A stretch of 64,000 nucleotides of DNA, taken from positions 3,968,001-4,032,000 of the forward strand of contig NZ_CP021780.1 of the NCBI RefSeq assembly GCF_002192415.1. The letters run 5' to 3'. This document shows, in pieces, positions 16,256 to 24,574 of this stretch (position 1 is its first letter; each line of letters begins with the position of its first letter). Below the pieces are notes generated by a model, which did no database searches, was not told the origin of the DNA, and was given only the letters and a program-made list of their open reading frames with translations. The stretch comes from Paenibacillus donghaensis (lineage in GTDB: Bacteria > Bacillota > Bacilli > Paenibacillales > Paenibacillaceae). Position numbers and translations under genes: made by a program.

Positions 16256-16284
16256 AAAAAACAGCCGGTTCCCCGGCTGCCCTG
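16256..16284 (-). terminator. Terminator of the RpiR regulator gene
   Basis: On the minus strand GGCAGCCGGGGAACCGGCTGTTTTTTATTT: a GC-rich stem followed by six T, just after the stop at 16293. The rest of the gap to 16008 holds nothing I recognise. Confidence 0.88.
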
Positions 16285-16292
16285 CATCCTTA

Positions 16293-17150
16293 TTAATAGT
16301 AGTCGTTAACGGGCGGGCGGCTGGAGATAATGCCTTCGCTGTCCAGCTTCTTCTTAAGATAGGCCTTATCCGAAGAGATCAGCAGGCTCATCACCGCATC
16401 CACCACGAACAGGAATGTAATATGATTGGACATCATCGCACTGTTGCTGACCGACATCTTGTCCGGCACAATGATATTGATTCCTGCCGCCTCCGTGACC
16501 GGAGATGAATCATAGCAGGTAATGGCCGCTGTCCGGGCCTGGTTCGTCTGGGCGGTAGATACCGCATCGATAATCTCCGGCGTCGAACCGGAACGGGTGA
16601 AGACTATGACCGTATCCTCCGCCGTACACTGGGAAGCGGCAATCCGCATGGCCCGGCTGTCACTGATGGCTTCCGCATAGATCCCGATCAGCGACAGACG
16701 GTTCTTCAGCGCCATTGCAGGCAGGAAGGAATCAAAGATGCCGAAGATATGGATCCGGCGCGCATCCTTGAGCATGTCAGTCACCTTGCGCAGATCGTCC
16801 TCTGCCACCATAGCCGAAGTGCTTACTACCAGCTCATTGTAATCCAGGGCCAGCCCGTCAATCGTATTGATCTCGCGGCGTTCTTTTTTGCGGGTCTGCA
16901 TTTCACGGTAGAAGCTGTCCTGGGCAACGGCAATTTTGAAATCATTGAAGCCCTTGAAGCCTATTTTTTTGCAGAAGCGGTTGATGCTGGTCTCCGAGAC
17001 ACCGATTTCGTTGGCAATGCCTGTAATGGTATGCTGGGTAATAAATTCAGCGTTATGAATCACGAAATTGGCGATTTGATTCTCGCCATAAGTAAATTTC
17101 TGTTTCAGGGAAACGATTTTGGCGATAACTGCGGGTACTTGTGAAGCCAT
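16293..17150 (-). CDS. MurR/RpiR family transcriptional regulator (HTH + SIS)
   Basis: 285 residues. The N-terminal HTH_6 domain has QHTITGIANEIGVSETSINRF followed by CKKIGFKGFNDFK (about 38-72). A SIS sugar-isomerase domain (about 110-260) has IHIFGIFDSFLP and VIVFTRSGSTPEIID, the phosphosugar-binding loop. Such proteins sense sugar phosphates, often amino-sugar phosphates. It has GGAGGATAAATC before the ATG, a TATAAT at 17222-17227 and a long perfect palindrome at 17170-17205. It is encoded just after, and on the same strand as, the HExxH-HyuA-transporter-FAD set, which is divergent from nanE, so N-acylmannosamine-6-phosphate or a related ester is a sensible effector guess. Confidence 0.9.
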   Translation of the reverse strand: MASQVPAVIAKIVSLKQKFTYGENQIANFVIHNAEFITQHTITGIANEIGVSETSINRFCKKIGFKGFNDFKIAVAQDSFYREMQTRKKERREINTIDGLALDYNELVVSTSAMVAEDDLRKVTDMLKDARRIHIFGIFDSFLPAMALKNRLSLIGIYAEAISDSRAMRIAASQCTAEDTVIVFTRSGSTPEIIDAVSTAQTNQARTAAITCYDSSPVTEAAGINIIVPDKMSVSNSAMMSNHITFLFVVDAVMSLLISSDKAYLKKKLDSEGIISSRPPVNDYY

Positions 17151-17169
17151 GATTTATCCTCCTGCATAT

Positions 17170-17205
17170 GCGGCAGAACCGTTTCCGGTGGAAACGTTCT
17201 GCCGC
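17170..17205. promoter_or_regulatory. 36-bp palindrome, probable RpiR operator
   Basis: GCGGCAGAAC (17170-17179) and GTTCTGCCGC (17196-17205) enclose CGTTTCCGGTGGAAACG, itself a palindrome of the TTTC-N5-GAAA type. It lies between the -10 (17222-17227) and the RpiR ribosome site. There is no T-run, so a terminator is less likely than an autoregulatory operator. A weak cre-like TGTAAACGATTTAC overlaps at about 17206-17219. Confidence 0.7.
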
Positions 17206-17237
17206 TGTAAACGATTTACTCATTATAACATATGCAG

Positions 17238-17924
17238 TCACCTCTCACCTACAATCGCTTTCCAGCGCCCCACAATCTCCTGAATTTGTACCCTTTCCAG
17301 CTTGCTGGTCTGCCACACATAGATGTTGTCCAGCAGGCTGGGCAAGTACGGCAGGTTCAGCAGCTCTTTGCAGAAGGCATGAGCGGCAATTTCACTCGCC
17401 TGCAGAATCGCCGCCTGTCTGCGGAAGGGCCCGATCCGCATGCACTCTACTGGCTCCAGCACATCACTGGTAAATTGATCCGCCCGGTACTCCAGCAGAT
17501 GATAATATTCATGAGCCAGGTGGATGTCCATCACTTCATCCAGCGACAAGGCTCCGTAAGCTCCGCCGCCAGCCAGAGCCGCCTCCCTCAGCTGTTCCAT
17601 GGAATCCTGGTATACGTTGATCCAAGGCGTGCGTCCGCTGAAGTCCAGCTGGGCGCGCAGGGCGAGACGCAGCGCACTTGAGCCTGAAGCTGGCTTAATC
17701 TCGAAGGCCACGCCCGCCTGCTCCAGCAGACAACGAACCGGCTGGCCTTGCAGAGGCACAGCGGCTGCTCTGCCCATCTCCAGCGACCGGGCAATATAAT
17801 AGCTGTATTTGCCGGGTGCTATCTTGTGAAATAGCGGGTCCTTCTCCAGCTCGGCGAATGCCAGCACCTCGTCGCTGAGTCCCAGCTCGCTGATTCTGAA
17901 GCTGTTAACCGTTGTCCCTGCCAC
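17238..17924 (-). CDS. HExxH metallopeptidase-like protein
   Basis: A GTG at 17924 is preferred because AGGGGGAG lies seven bases upstream and this avoids the 25-base overlap with the HyuA gene that a start at 17981 would cause. About 228 residues. The zinc motif AHEYYHLLEYRADQF (HExxH) is followed about 30 residues later by ASEIAAHAF, a spacing like the gluzincin/ImmA-IrrE third ligand. No signal peptide or membrane segment is seen, so it is presumably cytosolic. It sits between the HyuA-like gene and the RpiR regulator in a shared direction. It could be a processing or regulatory protease for the locus; I do not recognise a named family. Confidence 0.7.
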   Translation of the reverse strand: MAGTTVNSFRISELGLSDEVLAFAELEKDPLFHKIAPGKYSYYIARSLEMGRAAAVPLQGQPVRCLLEQAGVAFEIKPASGSSALRLALRAQLDFSGRTPWINVYQDSMEQLREAALAGGGAYGALSLDEVMDIHLAHEYYHLLEYRADQFTSDVLEPVECMRIGPFRRQAAILQASEIAAHAFCKELLNLPYLPSLLDNIYVWQTSKLERVQIQEIVGRWKAIVGER

Positions 17925-17956
17925 CTGCCACTCCCCCTTCCTCTGCTGTGCTACAG

Positions 17957-20101
17957 TTACTGATAAGCCACGGCCAGCCACATTTCATCCTCGTCCAGCA
18001 TTTCGGTCTCCAGCTCCACAATCGACATCAGCTGTTCCTTGGTCTGCATGCCGGTCAAATCGAGCATCTTCTCACGGAAGAACAGAAATACCTTCGGAAT
18101 CGTGGCGTTGGCATCCGAGTAGATCGTATTCTCGTCAAGAAAAGCAGTAAAAGCGTCATGCCGCTGCTTTCTGGCAAACGAACTGTAATGGACATTGGCT
18201 TGCTTGAATCTGACCACACCTTCCCGGTCAACCACGCTGACGGTGGTCCGTTTCTTCTTGAACAGGCCGAAGAAGGACTTGCGGATCTCCTCGCTGGCGA
18301 ACAGCTGCCACCTGCCGGTCTGCGCCGCAAGCTGCATCGAATCGGGAGACACGTCAACCGAACGGGCGGCTACACTGCGCATCTCCTCTTCCGACAAGGC
18401 CGCCTGCGCCAGGTCCTTGGAGCGCAGCTCTGTCGAGCCGGTGGCAATCGCACGCAGAATATTCTTCTGGTTGTCGATTTCAATCGTAATTTCAACCGTC
18501 TCTTCACTGGCCCCCGACTGTACAATCTTATCCAGGATATCGCTGCGAATCTTCTTGATATCAGCCTCTGTCGGGCTGATTACCGTCCGCTCCAGCTGTT
18601 CCTTCACCATCGCCAAGGCAACCCCGATCGTGGAGACATAAGGCGCATTATGGGCAATCTGGTATTTCATCTGTTCCTTCTCCGCCATCGCTGGCACCAG
18701 CACCGCGCCGCTGCCCCCGCCGCCCACCAGCGTCACGAAGGATCGGTCAAGCTCATAATCGGCAATCATTTCGTTAACCGTCTTCATCGTTTTGTCGATG
18801 GCCAAATCCAACACCTGGCGGGCAGCCGCTTCTGCCGAGAGGCCCAGATGTGCGCCCAGTGCCTCCCAGGCCAGCCGGGCGCTCTCTACTCCGGCGAAGG
18901 CATAATCTCCCTCCGGCACATACCCCAGCAGATTGGCTGCGCCTGCCAGCGTATAGGAATATTCCTCCCCGTTCGCCGCCCGGGCAATTGCATATTCCGG
19001 CGAATCACCTTCCCTTGGGCTGATGAATATCAACTGCAGGCCTGCCAGGTCCGCAGGCGCCGCGAAACATTCATAGGCCTTGCCCGCAATATGGGCGCTG
19101 CGGGGGCCGACATCCACGATCTTACTGCCCTGTACCCGGATCATACTGCCGCCGGCTATGCCGAGCGTCCGTACATCCAGCGATTGTAGATACGTGCGGT
19201 GCCCGCCGACCTGTGCGTTCTGGATCATAACCTTGCCGTTTTTGATTACGGAGATATCGACACTCGTTCCGCCGACTTCAAAAAAGATCCCGTCCGAAAT
19301 CTTCTCATACATCAGCGCACCGGCCACCCCGGCGGCAAGCCCTGACAGCATCGTCAGAATCGGGCGCTTGCGCACCTCGTCAATGCTCATCACCCCGCCG
19401 TCGCAGCGCATAATCATCAGTTGGGAGGTAATGTTGGCATTCTTGACCGATTTCTCGGTCATGTTGGCCGTTTCCATCATTTTAGGAATTAAGCTGGCGT
19501 TAATAACAGCGGTCCGCGTGCGGGTCCGCAAGCCGTACAGCTGCGAAATTTCATGTCCGCCTGTAGCGAACACACCGCGGCGGTTCGCCGCTTCCACCAC
19601 ACGCAGTTCATTGGCCGGATCATCCACACTGTAGGCCTCGGAAGCTACAATAACCTCTGCGCCTTGGCCGATCAGCAGATCGAGCGCTTCTTCAATCTGC
19701 TCTTCCTTAAGGTTCTTGGAGTCCAGATACGTATGATACGTCTGCAGCCGCTTGCCCGGAGCCAGTTCAATATGGCCGGGATTCGATTCACTGCGGGCAC
19801 CTAATCCATCCATTCCAGACCCCATCCCGATAATGCCGACCCGGGCGACGTCTCCCTCCAAAAGCGCATTCGTGGCTTGTGTGGTTCCATGTGCGATGAA
19901 GGCCACATCCTCAGGATCTATGCCCTTGCTCTCCAGGATCGTCTGCAGAATCTGCACAATCCCTTTGGCTACACCGTCCTCATCATGATGGGTGGTTGGT
20001 ATTTTCATTTTCTCAATAATCTCAAACGTTTCATTGTCCAGCACAACAGCATCTGTAAAGGTCCCGCCGACATCGATGCCGACTCTTACCTTCTGACCCA
20101 T
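17957..20101 (-). CDS. Hydantoinase/oxoprolinase A-type ATPase (no B subunit)
   Basis: 714 residues. The N-terminal Hydant_A_N block has GIDVGGTFTDAVVLD (8-22) and AHGTTQATNALLEG (about 70-83). The hydantoinase A core has MIMRCDGGVMS, FFEVGGTSVDISV and VTLVGGGGSGAVLVPAMAE. All are phosphate and adenosine loops of the ASKHA fold. The ~170-residue C-terminal extension is unfamiliar. The family opens lactam or hydantoin rings, or carboxylates ketones, at ATP cost, usually with a B subunit, which is absent here. It lies 48 bases downstream of the transporter gene on the same strand. Substrate unknown; a cyclic amide derived from an amino sugar is one possibility (inference). Confidence 0.85.
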   Translation of the reverse strand: MGQKVRVGIDVGGTFTDAVVLDNETFEIIEKMKIPTTHHDEDGVAKGIVQILQTILESKGIDPEDVAFIAHGTTQATNALLEGDVARVGIIGMGSGMDGLGARSESNPGHIELAPGKRLQTYHTYLDSKNLKEEQIEEALDLLIGQGAEVIVASEAYSVDDPANELRVVEAANRRGVFATGGHEISQLYGLRTRTRTAVINASLIPKMMETANMTEKSVKNANITSQLMIMRCDGGVMSIDEVRKRPILTMLSGLAAGVAGALMYEKISDGIFFEVGGTSVDISVIKNGKVMIQNAQVGGHRTYLQSLDVRTLGIAGGSMIRVQGSKIVDVGPRSAHIAGKAYECFAAPADLAGLQLIFISPREGDSPEYAIARAANGEEYSYTLAGAANLLGYVPEGDYAFAGVESARLAWEALGAHLGLSAEAAARQVLDLAIDKTMKTVNEMIADYELDRSFVTLVGGGGSGAVLVPAMAEKEQMKYQIAHNAPYVSTIGVALAMVKEQLERTVISPTEADIKKIRSDILDKIVQSGASEETVEITIEIDNQKNILRAIATGSTELRSKDLAQAALSEEEMRSVAARSVDVSPDSMQLAAQTGRWQLFASEEIRKSFFGLFKKKRTTVSVVDREGVVRFKQANVHYSSFARKQRHDAFTAFLDENTIYSDANATIPKVFLFFREKMLDLTGMQTKEQLMSIVELETEMLDEDEMWLAVAYQ

Positions 20102-20149
20102 AATGGTTTCCCTCCTGTCTCTCTATTTAAGCTCACACTGCAGCTGCTG

Positions 20150-21448
20150 TTAAAAGACGACAAACGCTCCCCATACCATCGAGATCAGCACAGCCGCCAC
20201 CAGCCAAGGCAGGGTTTTCTTCAGAATTTCGTTGATATCACTTTTGGTGAAATCGGCTACCCAGACATTGTGCGAATTGGTCGGATCGGCGATCGACTGC
20301 ACATTGCTGACCACACGAAGCGCCAGCATGGCGGCGACCGGTGTCATACCCGCCCCGACGAACAACGCGGCAATCCCGCTGCCAAGGCCCCATACATTCA
20401 GCGGTCCCCGGTAAATGGCCAGCGGCGACAGCAAGGTGAAGAAGAGAATATACATCAGCGGACTGTTTGGCAGCACCGATTCAATCAGCGGTGAGATAAT
20501 GGCAGTCACCTGCGGTGCCATAACTGAATTGACCAGCATCCCGATGCCGATCATCAGCGCCAATGCGCCAGCCACATCCTGAATCCCTTCCACCAGCGAG
20601 CTGGAGAGGATATGAATGGGCCGTTTCGGCCAGGACAGCAGCAGGGTGGCAAGCGCACCGATGATCACGGCGGGCACGATGTCCATTTTGAACGCAAACA
20701 CCATAATGACGGGAACGAGCGGGCTGATCAGCGCGATGGCCGGCACTTTCCTGCCTTCTCCGCCGCTGCTTGCTGCCGCAGGCATGGCCCAGGCCTTGCG
20801 CCCGCGTCCGTCACGCTTGATGTAGAACACAATCATCAGCAGGCTGATAATAAACAGCGGAACGGCTGCGATCAGCGTGTAATCGGCCACTGTCGATACC
20901 GGCAGACCCATCACATCCACATAGACGGCCCAGTTCGAGACATTAAACAACACACCTACGCCGACTGAACAGAGCAGCACCAGCGATGCTACAAACTGTG
21001 ATATTCCGGCAGTTAGCATAATTGGAATGACAATCGTACCTACGAGAATGACCATCCCGAGTCCGCTTGCTGCGGAGAAGATAATGGAAGCCGTAATGAA
21101 AAAGAGAATGGCGATCAGCACCGGCTTGTCTCCGGCCAACTCGGCGGCCTTGCGGATGATCGATTTGGTGATCCCGACTTTATTGAGAATCTGGCCGAAC
21201 CAGGCCCCGAAGATCAATCCGGCAATCGCCGTTGACAGCCGCATAGAACCTTGGGCGAGGATCGTGCCGCTTAAGGTAGCGGTGTCCGGCGAGGAGGAGA
21301 TCCATGGCACCCCCGCAATCAGTGCGAACAGAATAGCCATGCTGGGCAGCGCCAGAATCGTCGGCAGCTTCCGGGTCATCATCAGTGCCGCAAAAATCAG
21401 AAAAACGAGCAAAACCCCAATAGCCTGCACCCACATTAATGAACTCAC
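20150..21448 (-). CDS. Ion-transporter-superfamily permease (GntP/CitM-like)
   Basis: 432 residues with about eleven hydrophobic segments. A cytoplasmic-loop region around residue 215 (KRDGRGRKAWAMPAA) separates two repeats, as in the IT superfamily of anion/H+ symporters. Useful landmarks are AGLIFGAWFGQILNKVG, SGLGMVILVGTIVIPIM and a C-terminal SIADPTNSHNVWVADF. It probably imports the organic acid or lactam handled by the enzymes encoded alongside. It starts 34 bases after the FAD oxidoreductase gene, consistent with one operon. Exact family not certain by eye. Confidence 0.75.
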   Translation of the reverse strand: MSSLMWVQAIGVLLVFLIFAALMMTRKLPTILALPSMAILFALIAGVPWISSSPDTATLSGTILAQGSMRLSTAIAGLIFGAWFGQILNKVGITKSIIRKAAELAGDKPVLIAILFFITASIIFSAASGLGMVILVGTIVIPIMLTAGISQFVASLVLLCSVGVGVLFNVSNWAVYVDVMGLPVSTVADYTLIAAVPLFIISLLMIVFYIKRDGRGRKAWAMPAAASSGGEGRKVPAIALISPLVPVIMVFAFKMDIVPAVIIGALATLLLSWPKRPIHILSSSLVEGIQDVAGALALMIGIGMLVNSVMAPQVTAIISPLIESVLPNSPLMYILFFTLLSPLAIYRGPLNVWGLGSGIAALFVGAGMTPVAAMLALRVVSNVQSIADPTNSHNVWVADFTKSDINEILKKTLPWLVAAVLISMVWGAFVVF

Positions 21449-21481
21449 GTATAAGTCCCCTTTGTCATTTAAATTGAACAG

Positions 21482-22831
21482 CTAAACTTCCAGGTAGGCG
21501 CCTTGCTGCTTCAGAATGGCCTGGACCTTGGTGATATCGACATGCTGCACATCGATGCCCTGCTGCGCCGCCTCGGCGGCAGCGACACCTCCGGCATGGC
21601 CGATCGCACCCGTAGTTGGTGTCGTTCTTACCGCAGCCTGCGCTTCAAAGGTGGCCGACAGACATCGTCCGATCACAATCACATTCTTCAGATTCGGCGT
21701 AATCAGCGTGCGATATGGGATGCTGTACATTCCACCCCATACCAGCTTCTCATGTTTCGTCCCCTCTCCGTCCGGACTATGGATATCAATCGGATAACCG
21801 GAATGGGCAATCACATCGTCAAAAGGCTTCTGGGCCAGAATATCCTCTGCCGTAAGCGTATACACACCCACGATCTGCCGGGAGCCGCGCACCCCGATGG
21901 ATGGGCCCGTAAATTCCACATGGGCTTCCTCGAAGCCGGGAATGTATTTCTTCACGAACAGCTCCAGTTCGCGGCATTGCTTGCGTCCTATCGTCTCGGC
22001 TCGGCTGAGGCTCCACGCATCGGTTCCGTCATGGCCCAGAATCCGGGTGGTATTCATAATCACTTCCCCGGGCGTATTGGTCTCAAAGAACAGAATATCC
22101 TCACGGGGGATGGAGATTTCCCCCTTGGCCTTCGCCTCTTTGAATAGGCTTACAAAACCGGCGGTGGACAGCCGGGGCGCCTGCTCAATGATCGAGGTGT
22201 CGCCATTATACAGCGGGAAATCCTCAGGGTGGGCGTGGATGTACTCTTTTACCCGTGGAATGTCCACATTGATCATCTTCATCTTCAGCGTCATGGGCTG
22301 CGCTGCTCCGTCACTCTCGCGTCCTTTGGTATACGCAGCACCTGCCCGAACGGACAGATCCGCATCGCCGGTGGCATCGATAAACACCTTGGCGGACAGA
22401 CTGCTTAATCCCGATTTGTTACAGACCGTAATTTCTGTGATTCGATCTTCTTCAGTCTTCACTTCGGCCAGCATAGTATGGTATAGGATGTCTCCGCCAT
22501 TCTCCAGCACCATCGATTCCAGCTCGACCTTCATTGCTTCCGCATCAAACGGAGTGACCGAATACGTGAAGCCGACGGTATCAAAAATATGCCCCGGCGA
22601 CTTGCCAATCCGCTTCAGCCGCTCAATCAGCTCGTCGGTCAGTCCCTGAACCGCCTGCTTCTCGCCGGCATGAAAGGTCATCATCGGCCCCACGCCGTTG
22701 GCTGTGAGCGTACCGCCCAGGTACCCTTGCGACTCCACAATCAGCGTCTTCGCTCCCGATTTGGCGGCCGCTACCGCTGCCATCGTCCCGGAAACACCGC
22801 CGCCCATTACAATTACATCAAATGATTTCAC
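21482..22831 (-). CDS. FAD-dependent oxidoreductase (PF12831 type)
   Basis: 449 residues. The N-terminal dinucleotide motif VIVMGGGVSGTMAAVAAAKSG (GxGxxG type, about 6-25) is followed by YLGGTLTANGVGPMM. A second FAD contact is VFIDATGDADLSVRAGA (about 150-166), and GRCLSATFEAQAAVRTTPT lies near the C-terminus. This layout belongs to FAD_oxidored enzymes, which act on small metabolites. The GTG start at 22831 has AGGAGG nine bases upstream. First gene of the leftward set FAD-transporter-HyuA-metallopeptidase, divergent from nanE. Reaction unknown. Confidence 0.85.
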   Translation of the reverse strand: MKSFDVIVMGGGVSGTMAAVAAAKSGAKTLIVESQGYLGGTLTANGVGPMMTFHAGEKQAVQGLTDELIERLKRIGKSPGHIFDTVGFTYSVTPFDAEAMKVELESMVLENGGDILYHTMLAEVKTEEDRITEITVCNKSGLSSLSAKVFIDATGDADLSVRAGAAYTKGRESDGAAQPMTLKMKMINVDIPRVKEYIHAHPEDFPLYNGDTSIIEQAPRLSTAGFVSLFKEAKAKGEISIPREDILFFETNTPGEVIMNTTRILGHDGTDAWSLSRAETIGRKQCRELELFVKKYIPGFEEAHVEFTGPSIGVRGSRQIVGVYTLTAEDILAQKPFDDVIAHSGYPIDIHSPDGEGTKHEKLVWGGMYSIPYRTLITPNLKNVIVIGRCLSATFEAQAAVRTTPTTGAIGHAGGVAAAEAAQQGIDVQHVDITKVQAILKQQGAYLEV

Positions 22832-22945
22832 CTGCTTATTCCTCCTTGTCCTGACAATCTGGGTGTATCTTGTGTATTAAACTAGCAGAATTCCGGCATC
22901 TTGTAAATGATTATGTTTATTTTTTTCAATAAATCCGGTTTTTTA

Positions 22946-22958
22946 GAAAATAATTTTC
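22946..22958. promoter_or_regulatory. Palindrome next to the nanE -35 box, possible RpiR site
   Basis: GAAAATAATTTTC is a perfect 13-bp palindrome with GAAA-N5-TTTC half sites, directly abutting the nanE -35 box and lying between the two divergent transcription units. RpiR-family sites often contain GAAA/TTTC halves, but the half-site orientation here is opposite to that at 17170-17205, so the assignment is tentative. Confidence 0.45.
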
Positions 22959-22987
22959 TTTACATGTGAGGTTTGCGATTCTATACT
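22959..22987 (+). promoter_or_regulatory. Sigma-A promoter of nanE
   Basis: -35 TTTACA (22959-22964), a 17-base spacer and -10 TATACT (22982-22987), about 57 bases upstream of the nanE start. The remaining divergent gap holds a weaker leftward TTTACA-like box for the FAD gene. Confidence 0.7.
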
Positions 22988-23043
22988 TTTAAATATAGCT
23001 ATGTATACGCTTCATAATTCATGTTGTTTAGGAGGAGTCAGTC

Positions 23044-23739
23044 TTGATGACCCATGTAATAGAACAATTAAGAGGGCAACTCATTGTATCCTGCCAGGCG
23101 TACCCGGGGGAGGCGCTCTACGGAAGCCACCTGATGACGGCTATGGCCAATGCGGCCAGAGACGGCGGCGCTGCGGCCATTCGGGCCAATTCACCCCAGG
23201 ATGTGGCAGCAATCAAGGAAGGCTGCGGGCTGCCCGTCATCGGCATCTGGAAAAAAAACTATCCGGATTCAGACGTATACATCACACCCTGTCTGGCGGA
23301 CGCCGAGCTGCTATTCGCTGCCGGCGCCGATATTGTCGCCGTCGATGCCACCTCCCGGCCGCGGCCGCGGGCTGAAACGCTGGCCGGTGTGGTACAAGCC
23401 ATCCATAGCAGACCGGGCCGCCTGCTGATGGCTGATATCTCCACGCTGGAGGAGGGGCTGGCCGCGCAAGCGCTTGGCTTCGATCTGCTGTCTACTACTC
23501 TCTCGGGCTATACGCCCTACAGCAGGCAGAGTGAGGAGCCGGACCTTGACCTGCTGGCGAGGCTGTCGGCTGCCGTCTCGATTCCGGTGATCGCCGAAGG
23601 CCGGATTCACTCCCCGCAGCTGGCCGCAGCGGCGCTTGCGGCCGGGGCGTATGCGGTAGTGGTGGGCACCACCATTACGAGGCCGCATACGATCACAGAG
23701 CAGTTCGTGCAGGAGATGCGCCGCAGCGTTGTCCGATGA
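23044..23739 (+). CDS. nanE: N-acylglucosamine-6-phosphate 2-epimerase
   Basis: 231 residues of a TIM barrel with family landmarks LIVSCQAYPGEALYGS near the N-terminus, AAAIRANSPQDVAAIKE, PVIGIWKKNYPDSDVYITP, DIVAVDATSRPRP, DISTLEEGLAAQALGFD, STTLSGYTPYS, PVIAEGRIHSP and AYAVVVGTTITRP. It converts N-acetylmannosamine-6-phosphate to N-acetylglucosamine-6-phosphate. GGAGGAG precedes a TTG at 23044 and an ATG at 23047; either could serve. No nanA, nanK, nagA or nagB is visible. Its divergent neighbours are FAD oxidoreductase, transporter, HyuA-like ATPase, metallopeptidase and RpiR regulator, an unusual partnership. Confidence 0.95.
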   Translation: MMTHVIEQLRGQLIVSCQAYPGEALYGSHLMTAMANAARDGGAAAIRANSPQDVAAIKEGCGLPVIGIWKKNYPDSDVYITPCLADAELLFAAGADIVAVDATSRPRPRAETLAGVVQAIHSRPGRLLMADISTLEEGLAAQALGFDLLSTTLSGYTPYSRQSEEPDLDLLARLSAAVSIPVIAEGRIHSPQLAAAALAAGAYAVVVGTTITRPHTITEQFVQEMRRSVVR

Positions 23740-23769
23740 AGCTGCGCAGCGCTTCTAGCGGCGGCGGCG

Positions 23770-23905
23770 GCGACCTGCACCGCAGGCTTGGCCGCGCAGC
23801 TTGGGCGGCTCGGCCTGGGCGGCTGCTTCGGCCGCACGGCTTGACTCGGGCGGCTCCGGCGGCTTGGCTTGGGCGGCTCGGCCTGAGCGGCAGAGCTTGG
23901 CCGCA
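23770..23905. repeat. Degenerate GC-rich repeats after nanE
   Basis: Imperfect direct repeats of GGCTTGGGCGGCTCGGCC-like units (about 20-30 bases) fill the stretch between nanE and its terminator. They generate long open frames on both strands that I do not accept as genes. Confidence 0.6.
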
Positions 23906-23954
23906 TGCTGGGACCGCACGTCCGCCGAAAGCACGAGTACCATCCAATAGATTA

Positions 23955-23996
23955 AAAGGCTGCTCCAGTCATCCCCGACGTTGAAGCAGCCTTTTG
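23955..23996. terminator. Terminator of nanE, probably bidirectional
   Basis: AAAAGGCTGCT...AGCAGCCTTTTGG forms an eleven-base stem with A and T runs on both sides, about 216 bases after the nanE stop. Confidence 0.75.
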
Positions 23997-24093
23997 GTGC
24001 GCTCATTACACTATCCTCAACAGGCTGCGAGTATCCCCACAGTCACATCCAGCTTCACAGTCTGCACGCGGACATCATCCGAACACTTAATAT

Positions 24094-24277
24094 ATTCCTG
24101 CGTTTATACATCTTTTTGTCCCCAATTGAAGGACTCCCCGACAAATTCCTGCGATAATACATCTTTTCAGGGTAAAACTCGCTTTCCATCCTGTTAAATC
24201 CGTTAATACCTGCACTTTTGCAGGTATTTCCTCTCAGACGCTCATAATATCAAGAATACCTGCACTTTTGCAGGTGT
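24094..24277. repeat. Four-motif intergenic element F (CCTGC motif)
   Basis: Forward motifs at 24094 (ATTCCTGCGTTTATACATCT) and 24145 (ATTCCTGCGATAATACATCT); reverse motifs at 24205 and 24255 (AATACCTGCACTTTTGCAGG). Starts are 51, 60 and 50 bases apart. Extra TGCAGGTATT repeats trail the fourth motif. The motif resembles that of element E at 45605. Confidence 0.75.
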
Positions 24278-24368
24278 TGCAGGTATTGCAGGTATTCTTA
24301 ATCCAACCGCATAATCCAACCGCAGTTACTGCTGCCCAAGCCTTCAGTATGGTTTTTTAATCGAAGAC

Positions 24369-24473
24369 TATAGAATGTGAACTTAAGATTGTTACATACG
24401 GAGTTGCCGGGAAGCCCTATGCATCAGGCTTTCTGGCAACTCCACTACTCCATTCTCAAGTTCATCTTATATA
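24369..24473. repeat. MITE-like palindromic element, copy 5 of 6
   Basis: TATAGAATGTGAACTTAAG...CTCAAGTTCATCTTATATA with inner hairpin GGAGTTGCCGGGAAG...CTTTCTGGCAACTCC. Full length, lying between element F and the serine hydrolase gene. Confidence 0.85.
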
Positions 24474-24574
24474 GCTTAGAGTTACACTCGCACGTACATA
24501 ACCAGAGGTGCACCGAATCAGCAGATTGGGTAAGGTTATACTAGTGGAATCACAGCACCAGAAAGGAACCTTTA

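Noticed and set aside
17170..17205. Rho-independent terminator after the metallopeptidase gene
   Set aside because: The palindrome is strong but has no T-run on the minus strand, and it lies downstream of a TATAAT serving the RpiR gene, so an operator is more likely.
23736..24006. Arg/Ala/Pro-rich proteins downstream of nanE
   Set aside because: Low-complexity frames from degenerate GC-rich repeats, open in several frames at once and ending in a terminator hairpin.
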